A stretch of 64,000 nucleotides of DNA, taken from assembly GCF_916618755.1 (NCBI RefSeq), contig NZ_CAKAKB010000001.1, positions 124,001 to 188,000 of the forward strand, given 5' to 3'. Every line of letters starts with the position of its first letter. Within the stretch, counting starts at the first letter, position 1. The translations under genes and the position numbers were made by a program. The stretch comes from Actinotalea sp. Marseille-Q4924. GTDB lineage: Bacteria > Actinomycetota > Actinomycetes > Actinomycetales > Cellulomonadaceae. Under the pieces are notes generated by a model. It ran no database searches. It was not told where the DNA came from and saw nothing but the letters and a program-made list of their open reading frames with translations. Positions 1-8,331 of this stretch are shown piece after piece.

Positions 1-1415
1 ACCTCGACACGGACATCCCCCGCCCCGCCGACGACGGCGCCCCGGTCACCCTGCGCGCAGTCGAGCCCCTCACCGCCGGACGGCCCGGCGACCCGGCCGC
101 CGAGCCGGCAGCCGACGGCACCGGGCCCTCCGCGGTCATCCCGGCCCCGCCGGCGGTCGGCGCGGCTCGACCCGCGCCGGAGGCGGAGTCGCTCGCCGAC
201 CGCGCCCACCGGGCCGCGATCGCCGACGCCGCCCGGGACGTCATGACCGTCGTCGCCCGCACGTCCGGGCTGGACCCCGACGCGGTGGCCGAGTCGCTCC
301 AGCTCGCCGTCGGCCCGGCGGTGAGCCGTCACCTCTTCGCGGTCGCCTCGGGTCTGGACTCCATGGTCGTCGGGGAACGCGAGGTGGCCGGGCAGGTGCG
401 CCGCGCGCTGCAGACCGCGCGCGCCCTCGGCACGACGTCCTCCACGCTCGAGCGCCTGTTCCAGTCCGCCTCGCGCACGTCGAGGGCCGTCGGCTCGCGT
501 ACCGGGCTGGGCGGGACGGGCCGGTCGGTGGTCGGCGTCGCGCTCGACCTCGTCGCGCAGGACGTGGACCTGCGTCGGTCGTCCGTGCTGCTCATCGGGA
601 CCGGCTCCTACGCGGGCGCGAGCCTCACGGCCCTGCGCACCCGCGGGGTCCACGACGTCGCCGTGTACTCCCCGTCGGGGCGCGCCCACGGCTTCGCGAC
701 CGACCGCGGCGCCCGGGCTGTCGAGGTCGGCGGCCTCCCCGCGGCCCTCGCGGAGGCGGACGTCGTCGTCTCCTGCTCGGGGGCGCTCGGCCCGGTCGTC
801 GACGTCCCCCTCGTCAAGGCGGCGCGCGAGGCGCACGTGCGTGAGGGGACGAGCGGTGCCCAGCCGCGCGAGGGCGGTGCCCACGCGGCCGAGGCACCGG
901 CCCGCCCGCGGGTCCTCGTCGACCTCGCGCTCGCCCACGACGTCGACCCCGCGGTCGCCACGGTGCCCGGCGTGCGGCTGGTCGACCTCGCCACGATCCA
1001 GGCGAACGCGCCCGCCGCCGTCTCCCGGGAGGTCGTGCGCGGGCGGCGGATCGTCGACGAGCACGCCGCCGAGTTCGAGGCGACGCTCGCCGAGCAGACG
1101 CTCGTGCCGGCGGTCGTCGCCCTGCGACGCCACGTCGAGCAGGCGATGGCGGCGGAGCTGCACCGCGTCCGTGCCGGGGACCCCGAGACGGCGGCCGCGG
1201 TCGAGCGCTCCCTGCGCCGGTTCGCGGCGTCGGTGCTGCACGTCCCGGCCGTGCGGGCGCGCGAGCACGCGCGACTCGGTCGCCACGAGGAGTACCGGGA
1301 CGGGCTCGAGGCGCTCTTCGGCCTCCAGGTGGCCGGGGGTGTCGGTCCGCGGGCGTCCGACGGCGCCGCGGACGTCGCCGAGTCCCCTGCCGGGGACGAG
1401 CCCGCCGCCTCCTAG
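1..1415 (+). CDS. hemA: Glutamyl-tRNA reductase HemA, 5' end missing
   Basis: NADPH-dependent reduction of glutamyl-tRNA(Glu) to glutamate-1-semialdehyde, the first committed step of C5 heme synthesis in the cytoplasm. The reading frame is open from base 3, so the start and the N-terminal catalytic-Cys motif lie upstream of the window. The visible part contains the family segment LFAVASGLDSMVVGE near 330-370 with the following E-GQVRRA helix, a Rossmann segment (VLLIGTGSYAGA near 590) and the C-terminal helical dimerisation domain. An insert rich in Ala/Gly/Glu around 835-900 looks like a linker. The stop lies in a CTAG tetramer shared with the stop of the convergent SRPBCC gene. The product is confident; the start cannot be set here. 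Confidence 0.93.
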   Translation, partial: LDTDIPRPADDGAPVTLRAVEPLTAGRPGDPAAEPAADGTGPSAVIPAPPAVGAARPAPEAESLADRAHRAAIADAARDVMTVVARTSGLDPDAVAESLQLAVGPAVSRHLFAVASGLDSMVVGEREVAGQVRRALQTARALGTTSSTLERLFQSASRTSRAVGSRTGLGGTGRSVVGVALDLVAQDVDLRRSSVLLIGTGSYAGASLTALRTRGVHDVAVYSPSGRAHGFATDRGARAVEVGGLPAALAEADVVVSCSGALGPVVDVPLVKAAREAHVREGTSGAQPREGGAHAAEAPARPRVLVDLALAHDVDPAVATVPGVRLVDLATIQANAPAAVSREVVRGRRIVDEHAAEFEATLAEQTLVPAVVALRRHVEQAMAAELHRVRAGDPETAAAVERSLRRFAASVLHVPAVRAREHARLGRHEEYRDGLEALFGLQVAGGVGPRASDGAADVAESPAGDEPAAS

Positions 1416-2341
1416 CCCGCGTCCGGGTCGCCCGGGCCGTCGCCGGCCGGTGACCCGTCCCACCAGGACCGCCACCGCTGCTCGGCTGCCGCGCGCCGCT
1501 CCTCGTCGGTGGCCGTCTCGCCGAACAGGCTGAGCAGGAAGGTCACCGTCCCGTGCGGCGGTGCGCTCGCCGGCGGCGTGCGGGAGACGACCAGCAGCGC
1601 GTCGTCCTCCTCCTCGACGGTGAGCCCGATCTGCAGGTCCGTCTGGAAGAACACCTCGCCGGTGATCGTGGAGCCGTCGGGCCGGGTGACGGAGTAGCGG
1701 GAGCCGACGGCGTCGTCGCCGAGCGACCGCAGGCCGAGCCGGTCCAGCAGGGCGTCGTCGTCGGCCCCGAGGTCGAGGCCGGCGGCCAGCACCGTCCGGC
1801 GCTCGTCGTCCCGGTGCCGCTCGAGGAGGAAGCGGAGCTGCTGGGTGAAGGTGATCCAGCCCTCGTCGATGACGTCGTGCACGCCGTCCCACGCCCCATG
1901 CCCCCGGCGGACCAGGCGCAGCCGGCTCTGCCCCGGCGCCTCCTCCTGCACGGTGATCCGGTCGCCGTCGGACCACGTGAGGGTGCGGGCGTCGTCGTCG
2001 GCGGTCGCCTGCTCGGCGAAGATCTCGTGGATCTCGGCGCCGAGCCCGTCGTCGTCCCAGCCGAACCAGCGCCGGATCGTGTCCGGGTCGCGCAGCGCGG
2101 CCCACGCGACGTCGGCGGGGGCGGCGAGGACCATCTCCACGAGCAGCCGCTCCGCCGCGCTGCCCTGGGCAGCGTCGTCGGCATGGCCCGTGTCGTCCGC
2201 GTCCGTGCCGGGGTCCGCGCCGCCGTCGGCGTCCGCACCGCCGGCCGTGCGACCCGCGTCGTCGGTGTGCTGGGCGCCCTCGCGGTCGCCCCTCTGGTCG
2301 GTGTCCTCGACGGTGACGTCGTCGTCCGGTCCCTGTGTCAT
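1412..2341 (-). CDS. SRPBCC (AHSA1/START-like) domain protein
   Basis: 309 aa. The first ~65 residues are a low-complexity Asp/Gly/Ala tail. An SRPBCC fold follows (LLVEMVLAAPADVAWAALRD, then IRRWFGWD), as in activator-of-Hsp90-ATPase-like proteins. A second, less clear helical/sheet region follows with a closing WRSWWDGSP. Such proteins bind hydrophobic ligands or act as cofactors, and the ligand cannot be told from sequence. It is convergent with hemA with a 4-base overlap and divergent from the GNAT gene. The start ATG is at 2341. Confidence 0.75.
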   Translation of the reverse strand: MTQGPDDDVTVEDTDQRGDREGAQHTDDAGRTAGGADADGGADPGTDADDTGHADDAAQGSAAERLLVEMVLAAPADVAWAALRDPDTIRRWFGWDDDGLGAEIHEIFAEQATADDDARTLTWSDGDRITVQEEAPGQSRLRLVRRGHGAWDGVHDVIDEGWITFTQQLRFLLERHRDDERRTVLAAGLDLGADDDALLDRLGLRSLGDDAVGSRYSVTRPDGSTITGEVFFQTDLQIGLTVEEEDDALLVVSRTPPASAPPHGTVTFLLSLFGETATDEERRAAAEQRWRSWWDGSPAGDGPGDPDAG

Positions 2342-2448
2342 GTCGACCCCTTCCTCGCTGGCCGATCATGGCACCGCGCGGTGCGTCGCGCCCCCGGAAC
2401 GGCGAATTCCGCTCGCCAGGCCGGCGGCGACGGGCGGACAGTGAGCCC

Positions 2449-3642
2449 ATGACGCAGACGTCCCCCGCCACGAGCGCCCCCGCCGCGCCGTCGACCTGGC
2501 AGGTGCTGCCCGCCCCGGTTCCCGACGCCCTGGACCACCCGGACGCGTGGGCGCTGCACGGCGCGGAGGTCGTCTCGCGGGAGGTCGACGTCGACACCTA
2601 CGGCCACGAGGACCTCGCCTTCACGGCGCAGTACCTGTGGGCGAGGCTGCAGGAGCAGGAGTACGCCCGCCGCCTCCGCCTCGTCGCCGTGCCCACCGGC
2701 ATCACCCACCCGACCGCCGCCGACGTCGTCGGGAGCGCCTCGGTCGTCCTCCCGCGGCACAGCAACCAGCACGTCGCTCACGTCTCGGTGACGGTCCGAC
2801 CGTCCGCCCGACGTCGGGGCGCCGGGACCGCCCTGCTCCTGGCGGCAGAGGAGCTCGCGCTCGCCGACCGCCGGACGACCGTCATCCTCGAGAGCGAGCA
2901 CGGCAGCGAGCCGGCTCCGGACCGGCCGGGCGTGCTGGAGCCGGCGAGCGGCGCGGGGCGGATCGCCGCCGACGACCCCGGCGCCGCCCTGTGCCTGCGG
3001 CACGGGTACGCGCTGGAGCAGGCGGCCCGGTACTCGGTGCTGGACCTCCCCGTCGCCCCGGACCGGCTGCCCGCCCTGCACGACGCCGCCGCGGCCCGGG
3101 CGGGCGAGGACTACCGCCTCGTCTCGTGGCAGGACCACGCACCGGACCGCTGGGTCGACGGCTGGGCGCACCTGGAGACGCGGATGTCGACGGACGAGCC
3201 GCAGGCGGGCCTGGACCTCGAGGAGGACCCGTGGGACGCCGCGCGGCTGCGTCGGTACGAGGCGGACATCGCCGCCTCCGGGCACGGGTACCTCCTGGTC
3301 GCCGCCGAGCACGTGCACAGCGGGGCACTGGCGGGTTTCACGATGGTGCAGTTCCAGCTGGACCGGCCGGGGCCGGTCTTCCAGGAGGACACGATCGTCG
3401 TGGCCGAGCACCGGGGGCACCGGCTAGGGATGCTCATGAAGACGGACCTGCTGCGGCGCCTGCCGGCCGTGCGGCCCGGGGCCGGTCGCGTGCACACGTG
3501 GAACGCCGAGGAGAACGCGTTCATGCTCGGGATCAACGTGGCGCTGGGCTTCCGGCCGGCAGGGGTGGCGGGGGAGTGGCAGAAGCGGCTCGGGTCGGCG
3601 CCGGGAGGCGCTCGCGCAGCCGCGCCGTCGTCCGCTCGGTGA
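2449..3642 (+). CDS. GNAT family N-acetyltransferase with two GNAT domains
   Basis: 397 aa. The N-terminal half carries an acetyl-CoA-binding motif (VTVRPSARRRGAGTALL) and the C-terminal half a second one (VVAEHRGHRLGMLMK), followed by the typical N-E-N-x-M-L-x-I-N-x-x-L-GF ending (NAEENAFMLGINVALGF). Tandem GNATs of this kind occur widely in actinobacteria and the acceptor is unknown. The ATG at 2449 is chosen because a -10-like GACAGT (2437-2442) ends six bases upstream, the leaderless pattern seen throughout this window. An upstream in-frame ATG at 2335 overlaps the divergent gene and has no support. Confidence 0.8.
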   Translation: MTQTSPATSAPAAPSTWQVLPAPVPDALDHPDAWALHGAEVVSREVDVDTYGHEDLAFTAQYLWARLQEQEYARRLRLVAVPTGITHPTAADVVGSASVVLPRHSNQHVAHVSVTVRPSARRRGAGTALLLAAEELALADRRTTVILESEHGSEPAPDRPGVLEPASGAGRIAADDPGAALCLRHGYALEQAARYSVLDLPVAPDRLPALHDAAAARAGEDYRLVSWQDHAPDRWVDGWAHLETRMSTDEPQAGLDLEEDPWDAARLRRYEADIAASGHGYLLVAAEHVHSGALAGFTMVQFQLDRPGPVFQEDTIVVAEHRGHRLGMLMKTDLLRRLPAVRPGAGRVHTWNAEENAFMLGINVALGFRPAGVAGEWQKRLGSAPGGARAAAPSSAR

Positions 3643-3796
3643 GGCCGGCGTCGGTGAGGCCGGCGCCGGTGAGGGCGGCGTCCGTGAGGACCGCGCCGAC
3701 GCCGCCGTGCTCGTCGTGCAGGACGCGGAGCATCTGCGCCATCGTGCCGGGGTGGGCGTCCGCGGCCACCGGGCGGGCATGCCTCCGGGCGGGCAT
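3533..3796 (-). pseudogene. Possible remnant of a protein-tyrosine phosphatase C-terminus
   Basis: A minus-strand frame encodes a segment (TMAQMLRVLHDEHGGVGAVL, then LTERTTARLRERL) that resembles the C-terminal helices of Y_phosphatase3-type tyrosine phosphatases. No catalytic HCxxxxxR part exists: the frame begins only 18 bases from the transporter gene and its last ~20 codons run antisense to the GNAT gene. A four-copy 15-bp repeat expands the loop between the helices. I read it as a truncated relic. It could instead be a chance frame or a very short peptide gene. Confidence 0.3.
3639..3698. repeat. 15-bp tandem repeat, four copies
   Basis: Units GTGAGGCCGGCGTCG, GTGAGGCCGGCGCCG, GTGAGGGCGGCGTCC and GTGAGGACCGCGCCG run head to tail. 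On the minus strand they give a pentapeptide pattern (A-x-L-T-D/G/E) in the phosphatase-like frame. The first copy overlaps the GNAT stop codon. Confidence 0.8.
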
Positions 3797-3814
3797 GCCC
3801 CCGGGCGGGAGCGG

Positions 3815-4945
3815 TCAGCCGTCGACGACGGCGATCGCCTCCGGGCGTGGGCGAAGCGCCACGGTCGTGCCCGGCCCGGGGGACCCGTGCTGGACGCCGC
3901 TGCTCGGGACGACGACGGTCACGCGCCCGACGTCGGGGACGTCCACGACCATCTCCACGACGCCGCGCCGGAAGCCCGACTGGACCACCGTGCCGGTGAG
4001 CGTGCCGGCGGGCGTGCCCGCGGACGTCCCACCCGCCTCCGCGGGGTCGTCGTCGGCGGGCACGAGCGAGCCCGGGCCGACCGCCAGCAGGGTCGCCGCG
4101 CCGTCCACCCGTCCCTCGCCGAGCAGCAGCCGGCCCGCGGGCGTCTCGGCGGCGACGAAGGCCTCGTAGCCCAGGAACTGCGCGACCCGGCGCGAGGCGG
4201 GCCGGTGCCACAGGCGCGCCGGAGGATCGACCTGCAGCAGCCTGCCGACGTCCATGACCGCGATGCGGTCCGCGACGGCGAAGGCCTCGTCGTGGTCGTG
4301 CGTGACGAAGAGCGCCGTCGTCCCGGTGGCGTGCAGCGCGGTGCGGACGTCGTCGGCCAGGCGCTCGCGCAGGGCGCGGTCCAGCGCCGAGAGGGGCTCG
4401 TCGAGGAGCACCAGCCGGGGGCGGGGCGCCAGCGACCGGGCCAGCGCGACGCGCTGCCGCTCCCCGCCGGAGAGGCTGCTCACGTCGCGCTCTCCGAAGC
4501 CGTCGAGACCGACGAGCTCGAGGAGCTCCGCGACCCGCCGCGCGCGGTCCGGGCGGGGCACCCGCTGCATCTGCAGGCCGAACGCGACGTTGGCGGCGAC
4601 GTCCCGGTGCGGGAACAGCTGACCGTCCTGGAACATCAGCCCGATGCCCCGCTGGTGCACGGGCACGCCGGCGAGATCGGTCCCGCCCCAGGTGATGGAT
4701 CCGCGTGCGACGGGCTCGAGCCCCGCCACGGCCCGCAGCAGGCTCGACTTGCCGCTGCCGGACGGGCCCAGCAGGGCGACGACCTCCCCGGGCGCGACGT
4801 CGAGGTCGAGCCCGTCGACGGCGGCCTTGGTCGTCCCGTCGTCGTCGCGGTAGAGGACGACGACGTCGCGCACCTCGAGCCCGCCCGAGCCGCCCCGAGC
4901 CGTCCGGGCGGGCGTCGCTGCGCGCGGGCCGCCGGCGTGCGCCAT
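3815..4945 (-). CDS. ABC transporter ATP-binding protein, thiamine-type importer (ThiQ-like)
   Basis: 376 aa cytoplasmic ATPase. It has Walker A GPSGSGKS at residues 60-67, a Q-loop FQD, signature LSGGERQ, Walker B LVLLDEP, and the H-loop FVTHDHDEA. A C-terminal region of ~130 residues resembles a TOBE-type regulatory extension, making it longer than classical ThiQ (about 230 aa). The substrate assignment comes from the TPP riboswitch heading the operon. The start ATG overlaps the permease stop (TGATG), so translation is coupled. Confidence 0.85.
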   Translation of the reverse strand: MAHAGGPRAATPARTARGGSGGLEVRDVVVLYRDDDGTTKAAVDGLDLDVAPGEVVALLGPSGSGKSSLLRAVAGLEPVARGSITWGGTDLAGVPVHQRGIGLMFQDGQLFPHRDVAANVAFGLQMQRVPRPDRARRVAELLELVGLDGFGERDVSSLSGGERQRVALARSLAPRPRLVLLDEPLSALDRALRERLADDVRTALHATGTTALFVTHDHDEAFAVADRIAVMDVGRLLQVDPPARLWHRPASRRVAQFLGYEAFVAAETPAGRLLLGEGRVDGAATLLAVGPGSLVPADDDPAEAGGTSAGTPAGTLTGTVVQSGFRRGVVEMVVDVPDVGRVTVVVPSSGVQHGSPGPGTTVALRPRPEAIAVVDG

Positions 4946-6729
4946 CAGAACTCCCCCGCCGCGGCCGTGCGGCCACCGGCGCGCAGTCGTTCGGTGAGCA
5001 GCATGACCGTCGCGGTGAGGACCGCGAGGACGACGGACGCGGCCAGCGCCATGCCGAGGTTGTCCGCACCCGGGCGGCCGATGAGCCGGAAGATGACCAC
5101 GGGCAGGGTCGGCTGGTCGGGCCGGGCGAGGAACGCGGTCGCGCCGAACTCCCCGAGGCTCACGGCGAAGGCCAGCCCGACGGCGAGCCCGAGGGAGCGG
5201 GCCGCGAGCGGCCAGTCGACGAGGCGCAGGACCTGCCCGGGCGCCGCACCGAGCACGGCCGCAGCCTCGTGCAGCCGGGTGTCGATGGCGCGGAGCACGG
5301 GCAGCACCGTACGCACCACGAGTGGCACCGCGACGACGGCCTGCGCGACGGGGATGAGGACGAGGGAGTCGCGGAGGTTGAGCTCGAGCCCGAACGGTCG
5401 CTGCAGCGCGACGAGGAACCCGAAGCCGACCGTGACGGCGGACACCCCGAGCGGCAGCATGAACACGGCGTCGAGGGCCCGGACCGCGCGCCGTCCGGTG
5501 CGCGACCGGGGACGCCGGGACACGACGAGCGCCACCAGCCCGCCCACCAGGACGGCGAGCAGGGTGGCGTCCACGGCCACGCGCAGCGAGGTCACCGTGG
5601 CGTCCCAGACGGTCACGCTGAGGGCGTTCGGGCCACCGGTGGTCGCGAGCGCGGCGTAGTTGCCCAGCCCCCAGCCCTCCCGCGTCCGGAAGGACCGGAC
5701 GAGGACCGTGCCGAGCGGCAGCGCGAGGAGGAGGACGCCGACGGCCGCCGTGGTCACCACCGCGACGACGTCCCCGGCGCGCCGCCCCGGCCCGTGCAGC
5801 GCGAGGCGCTGGGCGTGGACCGCTTCGCCGGCACGCAGCTGGAGGGCGCGCTCGCGACGGTCCCGCGCGCGTCCGGCGGCGGCGAGCGCGACCGCGACGA
5901 CCGCGAGCTGCACGACGGACAGGACGGCGGCCGCCGGCAGGTCGAGGAACTGGGTCGTCTGGACCCAGATCTCGGTCTCGACCGTCCCGTACCCCGTCCC
6001 GCCGAGGACGAGGACCACGCCGAACGCGGTCGCGCAGAAGAGGAAGACGATGGCCGCGGCGGAGGCGATCGCCGGGGTCAGTGCGGGCAGGGTGACCGCG
6101 GCGAACGCGCGCCACGGCGGCGCTCCCAGGGCGCGGGCCGCCTGCTCCGCGCGGGGGTCCAGCGAGGCCCAGAACCCGCCGACCGTGCGCACCACGACGG
6201 CGTAGTTGAAGAACACGAGCGCCGCGACGACGGCGGCGAAGGTGCCGTCCCAGCCGAGGAACCCGAGGGGGCCGTGGTCGGCCAGGACGGACCGGAAGGC
6301 GACGCCGACGACGACCGTCGGCAGCACGAAGGGGACGACGACGAAGGCGCGCAGCGCGGTCCGACCGGGGAAGTCGCACCGGTACAGCAGGTAGGCGCCG
6401 GGGATCCCGAGCACGACGGCGATCGCGGTGGCGACGGTCGCCTGGGCGACCGTCAGACCGATGATCCGCCAGGTGCGCGGGCGGCCGAGGACGTCACCGA
6501 ACGCCGTGAGGTCCAGGACGCCGTCGGGCGCGAACCCGCGCACGACGATCGAGGCGACCGGGTACGCGAAGAACACGGCGAGGAACACGAGCGGGACGGC
6601 GGTGACCACCGCCCACACCGCCCCACGGCGCACGGCCCCCCGCCGCGCGCCGCCGGGGCGGTACGCGAGGCGGGGGGCGACGACACCGGACGGCCGGGCC
6701 GGCCGGGGCGTCGTCGTCGTGGGGGGCAC
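4945..6729 (-). CDS. ABC transporter permease, fused double-permease (ThiP-like)
   Basis: 594 aa integral membrane protein with two homologous halves of about six membrane spans each. Both halves carry an EAA cytoplasmic loop for contacting the ATPase: EQAARALGAPPWRAF in the first and HEAAAVLGAAPGQVL in the second. This ThiP/FbpB-type duplication fits a thiamine or TPP importer. The GTG start at 6729 has a GAGAGGT ribosome-binding site. It lies 34 bases after the binding-protein gene and shares one base with the ATPase gene. Confidence 0.85.
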   Translation of the reverse strand: MPPTTTTPRPARPSGVVAPRLAYRPGGARRGAVRRGAVWAVVTAVPLVFLAVFFAYPVASIVVRGFAPDGVLDLTAFGDVLGRPRTWRIIGLTVAQATVATAIAVVLGIPGAYLLYRCDFPGRTALRAFVVVPFVLPTVVVGVAFRSVLADHGPLGFLGWDGTFAAVVAALVFFNYAVVVRTVGGFWASLDPRAEQAARALGAPPWRAFAAVTLPALTPAIASAAAIVFLFCATAFGVVLVLGGTGYGTVETEIWVQTTQFLDLPAAAVLSVVQLAVVAVALAAAGRARDRRERALQLRAGEAVHAQRLALHGPGRRAGDVVAVVTTAAVGVLLLALPLGTVLVRSFRTREGWGLGNYAALATTGGPNALSVTVWDATVTSLRVAVDATLLAVLVGGLVALVVSRRPRSRTGRRAVRALDAVFMLPLGVSAVTVGFGFLVALQRPFGLELNLRDSLVLIPVAQAVVAVPLVVRTVLPVLRAIDTRLHEAAAVLGAAPGQVLRLVDWPLAARSLGLAVGLAFAVSLGEFGATAFLARPDQPTLPVVIFRLIGRPGADNLGMALAASVVLAVLTATVMLLTERLRAGGRTAAAGEF

Positions 6730-6763
6730 GGGTGACCTCTCAGCGGGTCGGGGTGAGGAGATC

Positions 6764-7978
6764 TCAGCCGATCACGGTGTCGGTCCAGGTCCGGATCCAC
6801 GCGTCGCGGTTCTCCGTGATCGTCTCCGGGTCGACCTCGAACGGGTCCTCGGCGGGCGGCGCGAACGTGGACCAGCTCTCGGGCAGCTCCACCGACGAGT
6901 CCACCGGGTAGACGTACATCTGCTCGGGGATGTCGGCCTGGACCTCGGGGCTCAGCAGCCAGTCGATCACCTGGCGCGCGCCCTCCGGGTTCTCCGCGCC
7001 CGCGAGGACACCGGCGTACTCCACCTGCCGGAAGCACGTGTCGAGGAGGGCCCGGGTCGGCGCCTCGGCCGGGTCGGTCACGCCCTCGGGGACCTCGTAC
7101 GGCGGCGAGGAGGCGTAGGACAGCACGAGCGGGCGGTCGCCGCCCTCGCTCGAGGGGCCGGTGAAGTCGACGTAGTAGGCGTCGGACCAGCCGGCGGCGA
7201 CCTTCACCCCGTTGTCGCGCAGCGCGGCCCAGTAGTCGACCCAGCCGTCCTCGCCGAACGCGCCGACCGTCGCCAGGAGGAACGCGAGCCCGGGTGAGCT
7301 CGTCGCGGGGTTCGTGACGACGAGCAGGTCCCGGTACTGCGGGTCGGTGAGGTCCTCGAGCGTCTCGGGCTCGGGGATGCCCGCCTCGGCGAACCACTCC
7401 CGGTCGACGTTGACGCACACGTCGCCGACGTCGATCGCGGTGAGGTGCCCCTCGTCGTCGACGGCGTAGCGCGCGACGTCCTCGCCGGCGGCCGGGGAGC
7501 TGTAGGGCTCGAGGACGCCCTCGGCGATCGCCCGGGAGGCGAACGAGTTGTCGATCCCGAAGACGACGTCGCCCAGCGGGGCGTCCTTGGTGAGGATCAG
7601 CTGGTTGACGAGCGCGCCGCCGTCGCCGGGGGCGCGCTGCTCGAGGGTGAGACCCGTGTCCGCCTCGAACTGGGTGATGAGCTCCTCGCTCAGCGCGAAC
7701 GAGTCGTGGGTGACCAGGACGACGGTGCCCGCGTCCCCGGCGGCGCCGGACGCGTCGTCGGTGGCCGCGGGGTCGTCCGCGGGGGCGTCGCCCGAACCGC
7801 CGTCGCCGGATCCGCCGACGGCTGTGCACGCGGTGAGCGCCAGGGCCAGGGCGGTCGCGCCGACGGCGACGCGCGGTGGGGTGCGGTGTGCGATCGCGCT
7901 CGGGCCGGCGTTGCGGGTGGTGGTGCTGGTGGTGCCTGTGGTGCTGGTCCGGGTGCTGCGGGCGAGGCTCCTCGCCAT
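6764..7978 (-). CDS. Extracellular thiamine-type substrate-binding lipoprotein (ThiB-like)
   Basis: 404 aa. The N-terminus is a Thr/Ser-rich, basic stretch, then a hydrophobic segment ending in the lipobox LTAC with Cys51, followed by a Gly/Ser/Asp linker. The mature part is a type 2 periplasmic-binding fold (VVLVTHDSFALSEELITQFE, GVKVAAGWSDAYY, EVQADIPEQMYVYPV) characteristic of thiamine-binding TbpA/ThiB. The start at 7978 is supported by GAGGAGG directly upstream. It is the first gene of the TPP-riboswitch operon; thiamine or TPP as substrate is inference from that switch and the family. Confidence 0.87.
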   Translation of the reverse strand: MARSLARSTRTSTTGTTSTTTRNAGPSAIAHRTPPRVAVGATALALALTACTAVGGSGDGGSGDAPADDPAATDDASGAAGDAGTVVLVTHDSFALSEELITQFEADTGLTLEQRAPGDGGALVNQLILTKDAPLGDVVFGIDNSFASRAIAEGVLEPYSSPAAGEDVARYAVDDEGHLTAIDVGDVCVNVDREWFAEAGIPEPETLEDLTDPQYRDLLVVTNPATSSPGLAFLLATVGAFGEDGWVDYWAALRDNGVKVAAGWSDAYYVDFTGPSSEGGDRPLVLSYASSPPYEVPEGVTDPAEAPTRALLDTCFRQVEYAGVLAGAENPEGARQVIDWLLSPEVQADIPEQMYVYPVDSSVELPESWSTFAPPAEDPFEVDPETITENRDAWIRTWTDTVIG

Positions 7979-8063
7979 GTCTCCTCCTCGTCGTTCCAGG
8001 AGGGGTGGGCCCGCCCGTGTGCACGAGGGACCCGTGCACGACGGGTGTGCCCTGAGATTCCCG

Positions 8064-8160
8064 ACTCCCTACGCCGGTGTGAACCGGATCAGGTTCGAGG
8101 GTCTGCGGTGGTCCGCACTCTCAGCGTCCTGCGTCCGGCGGGCCGGACGACGCTCCCCTG
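8064..8160 (-). promoter_or_regulatory. TPP (THI-box) riboswitch
   Basis: Read on the minus strand this has the TPP aptamer landmarks in order: GGGGAGCG (about 8158-8151), CTGAGA (8124-8119), GACCCTCGAACCTGATC (about 8103-8087), CCGG...CCGGCGTAGGGA (to about 8066). The trailing GTCGGGAATCTCAGGG can pair back with the CTGAGA strand region as an expression platform. It sits about 90 bases upstream of the binding-protein start and should turn the importer operon down when TPP is plentiful. Confidence 0.93.
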
Positions 8161-8315
8161 TCGTTCAGGACGATCGTACCGGCGTCTCCGACACGACTCG
8201 CCGCGGCGGTGGCATGCCGGGCCGGAGCCGGGGTGGCGCCCGGGCGTGCAGTCCGGCGGTGGCGCCGGTGCGGACAGGGGGATCTCGGCGTTCGTGTCGG
8301 ACCCTTGGTCTATCG

Positions 8316-8331
8316 TCGAACACATGTTCGA
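8316..8331 (+). promoter_or_regulatory. LexA (SOS) box overlapping the start codon of the HNH gene
   Basis: TCGAACACATGTTCGA matches the actinobacterial LexA operator TCGAAC-N4-GTTCGA exactly. The gene's ATG (8324-8326) lies inside it. A -10-like TATCGT at 8311-8316 places the predicted transcription start at the A of the ATG, so LexA would cover the start of a leaderless message. Confidence 0.85.

Noticed and set aside
7445-8323. N-terminal extension of the HNH protein
   Set aside because: The open frame upstream of 8324 crosses the TPP riboswitch and the binding-protein gene on the other strand; the LexA box and -10 place the start at 8324.
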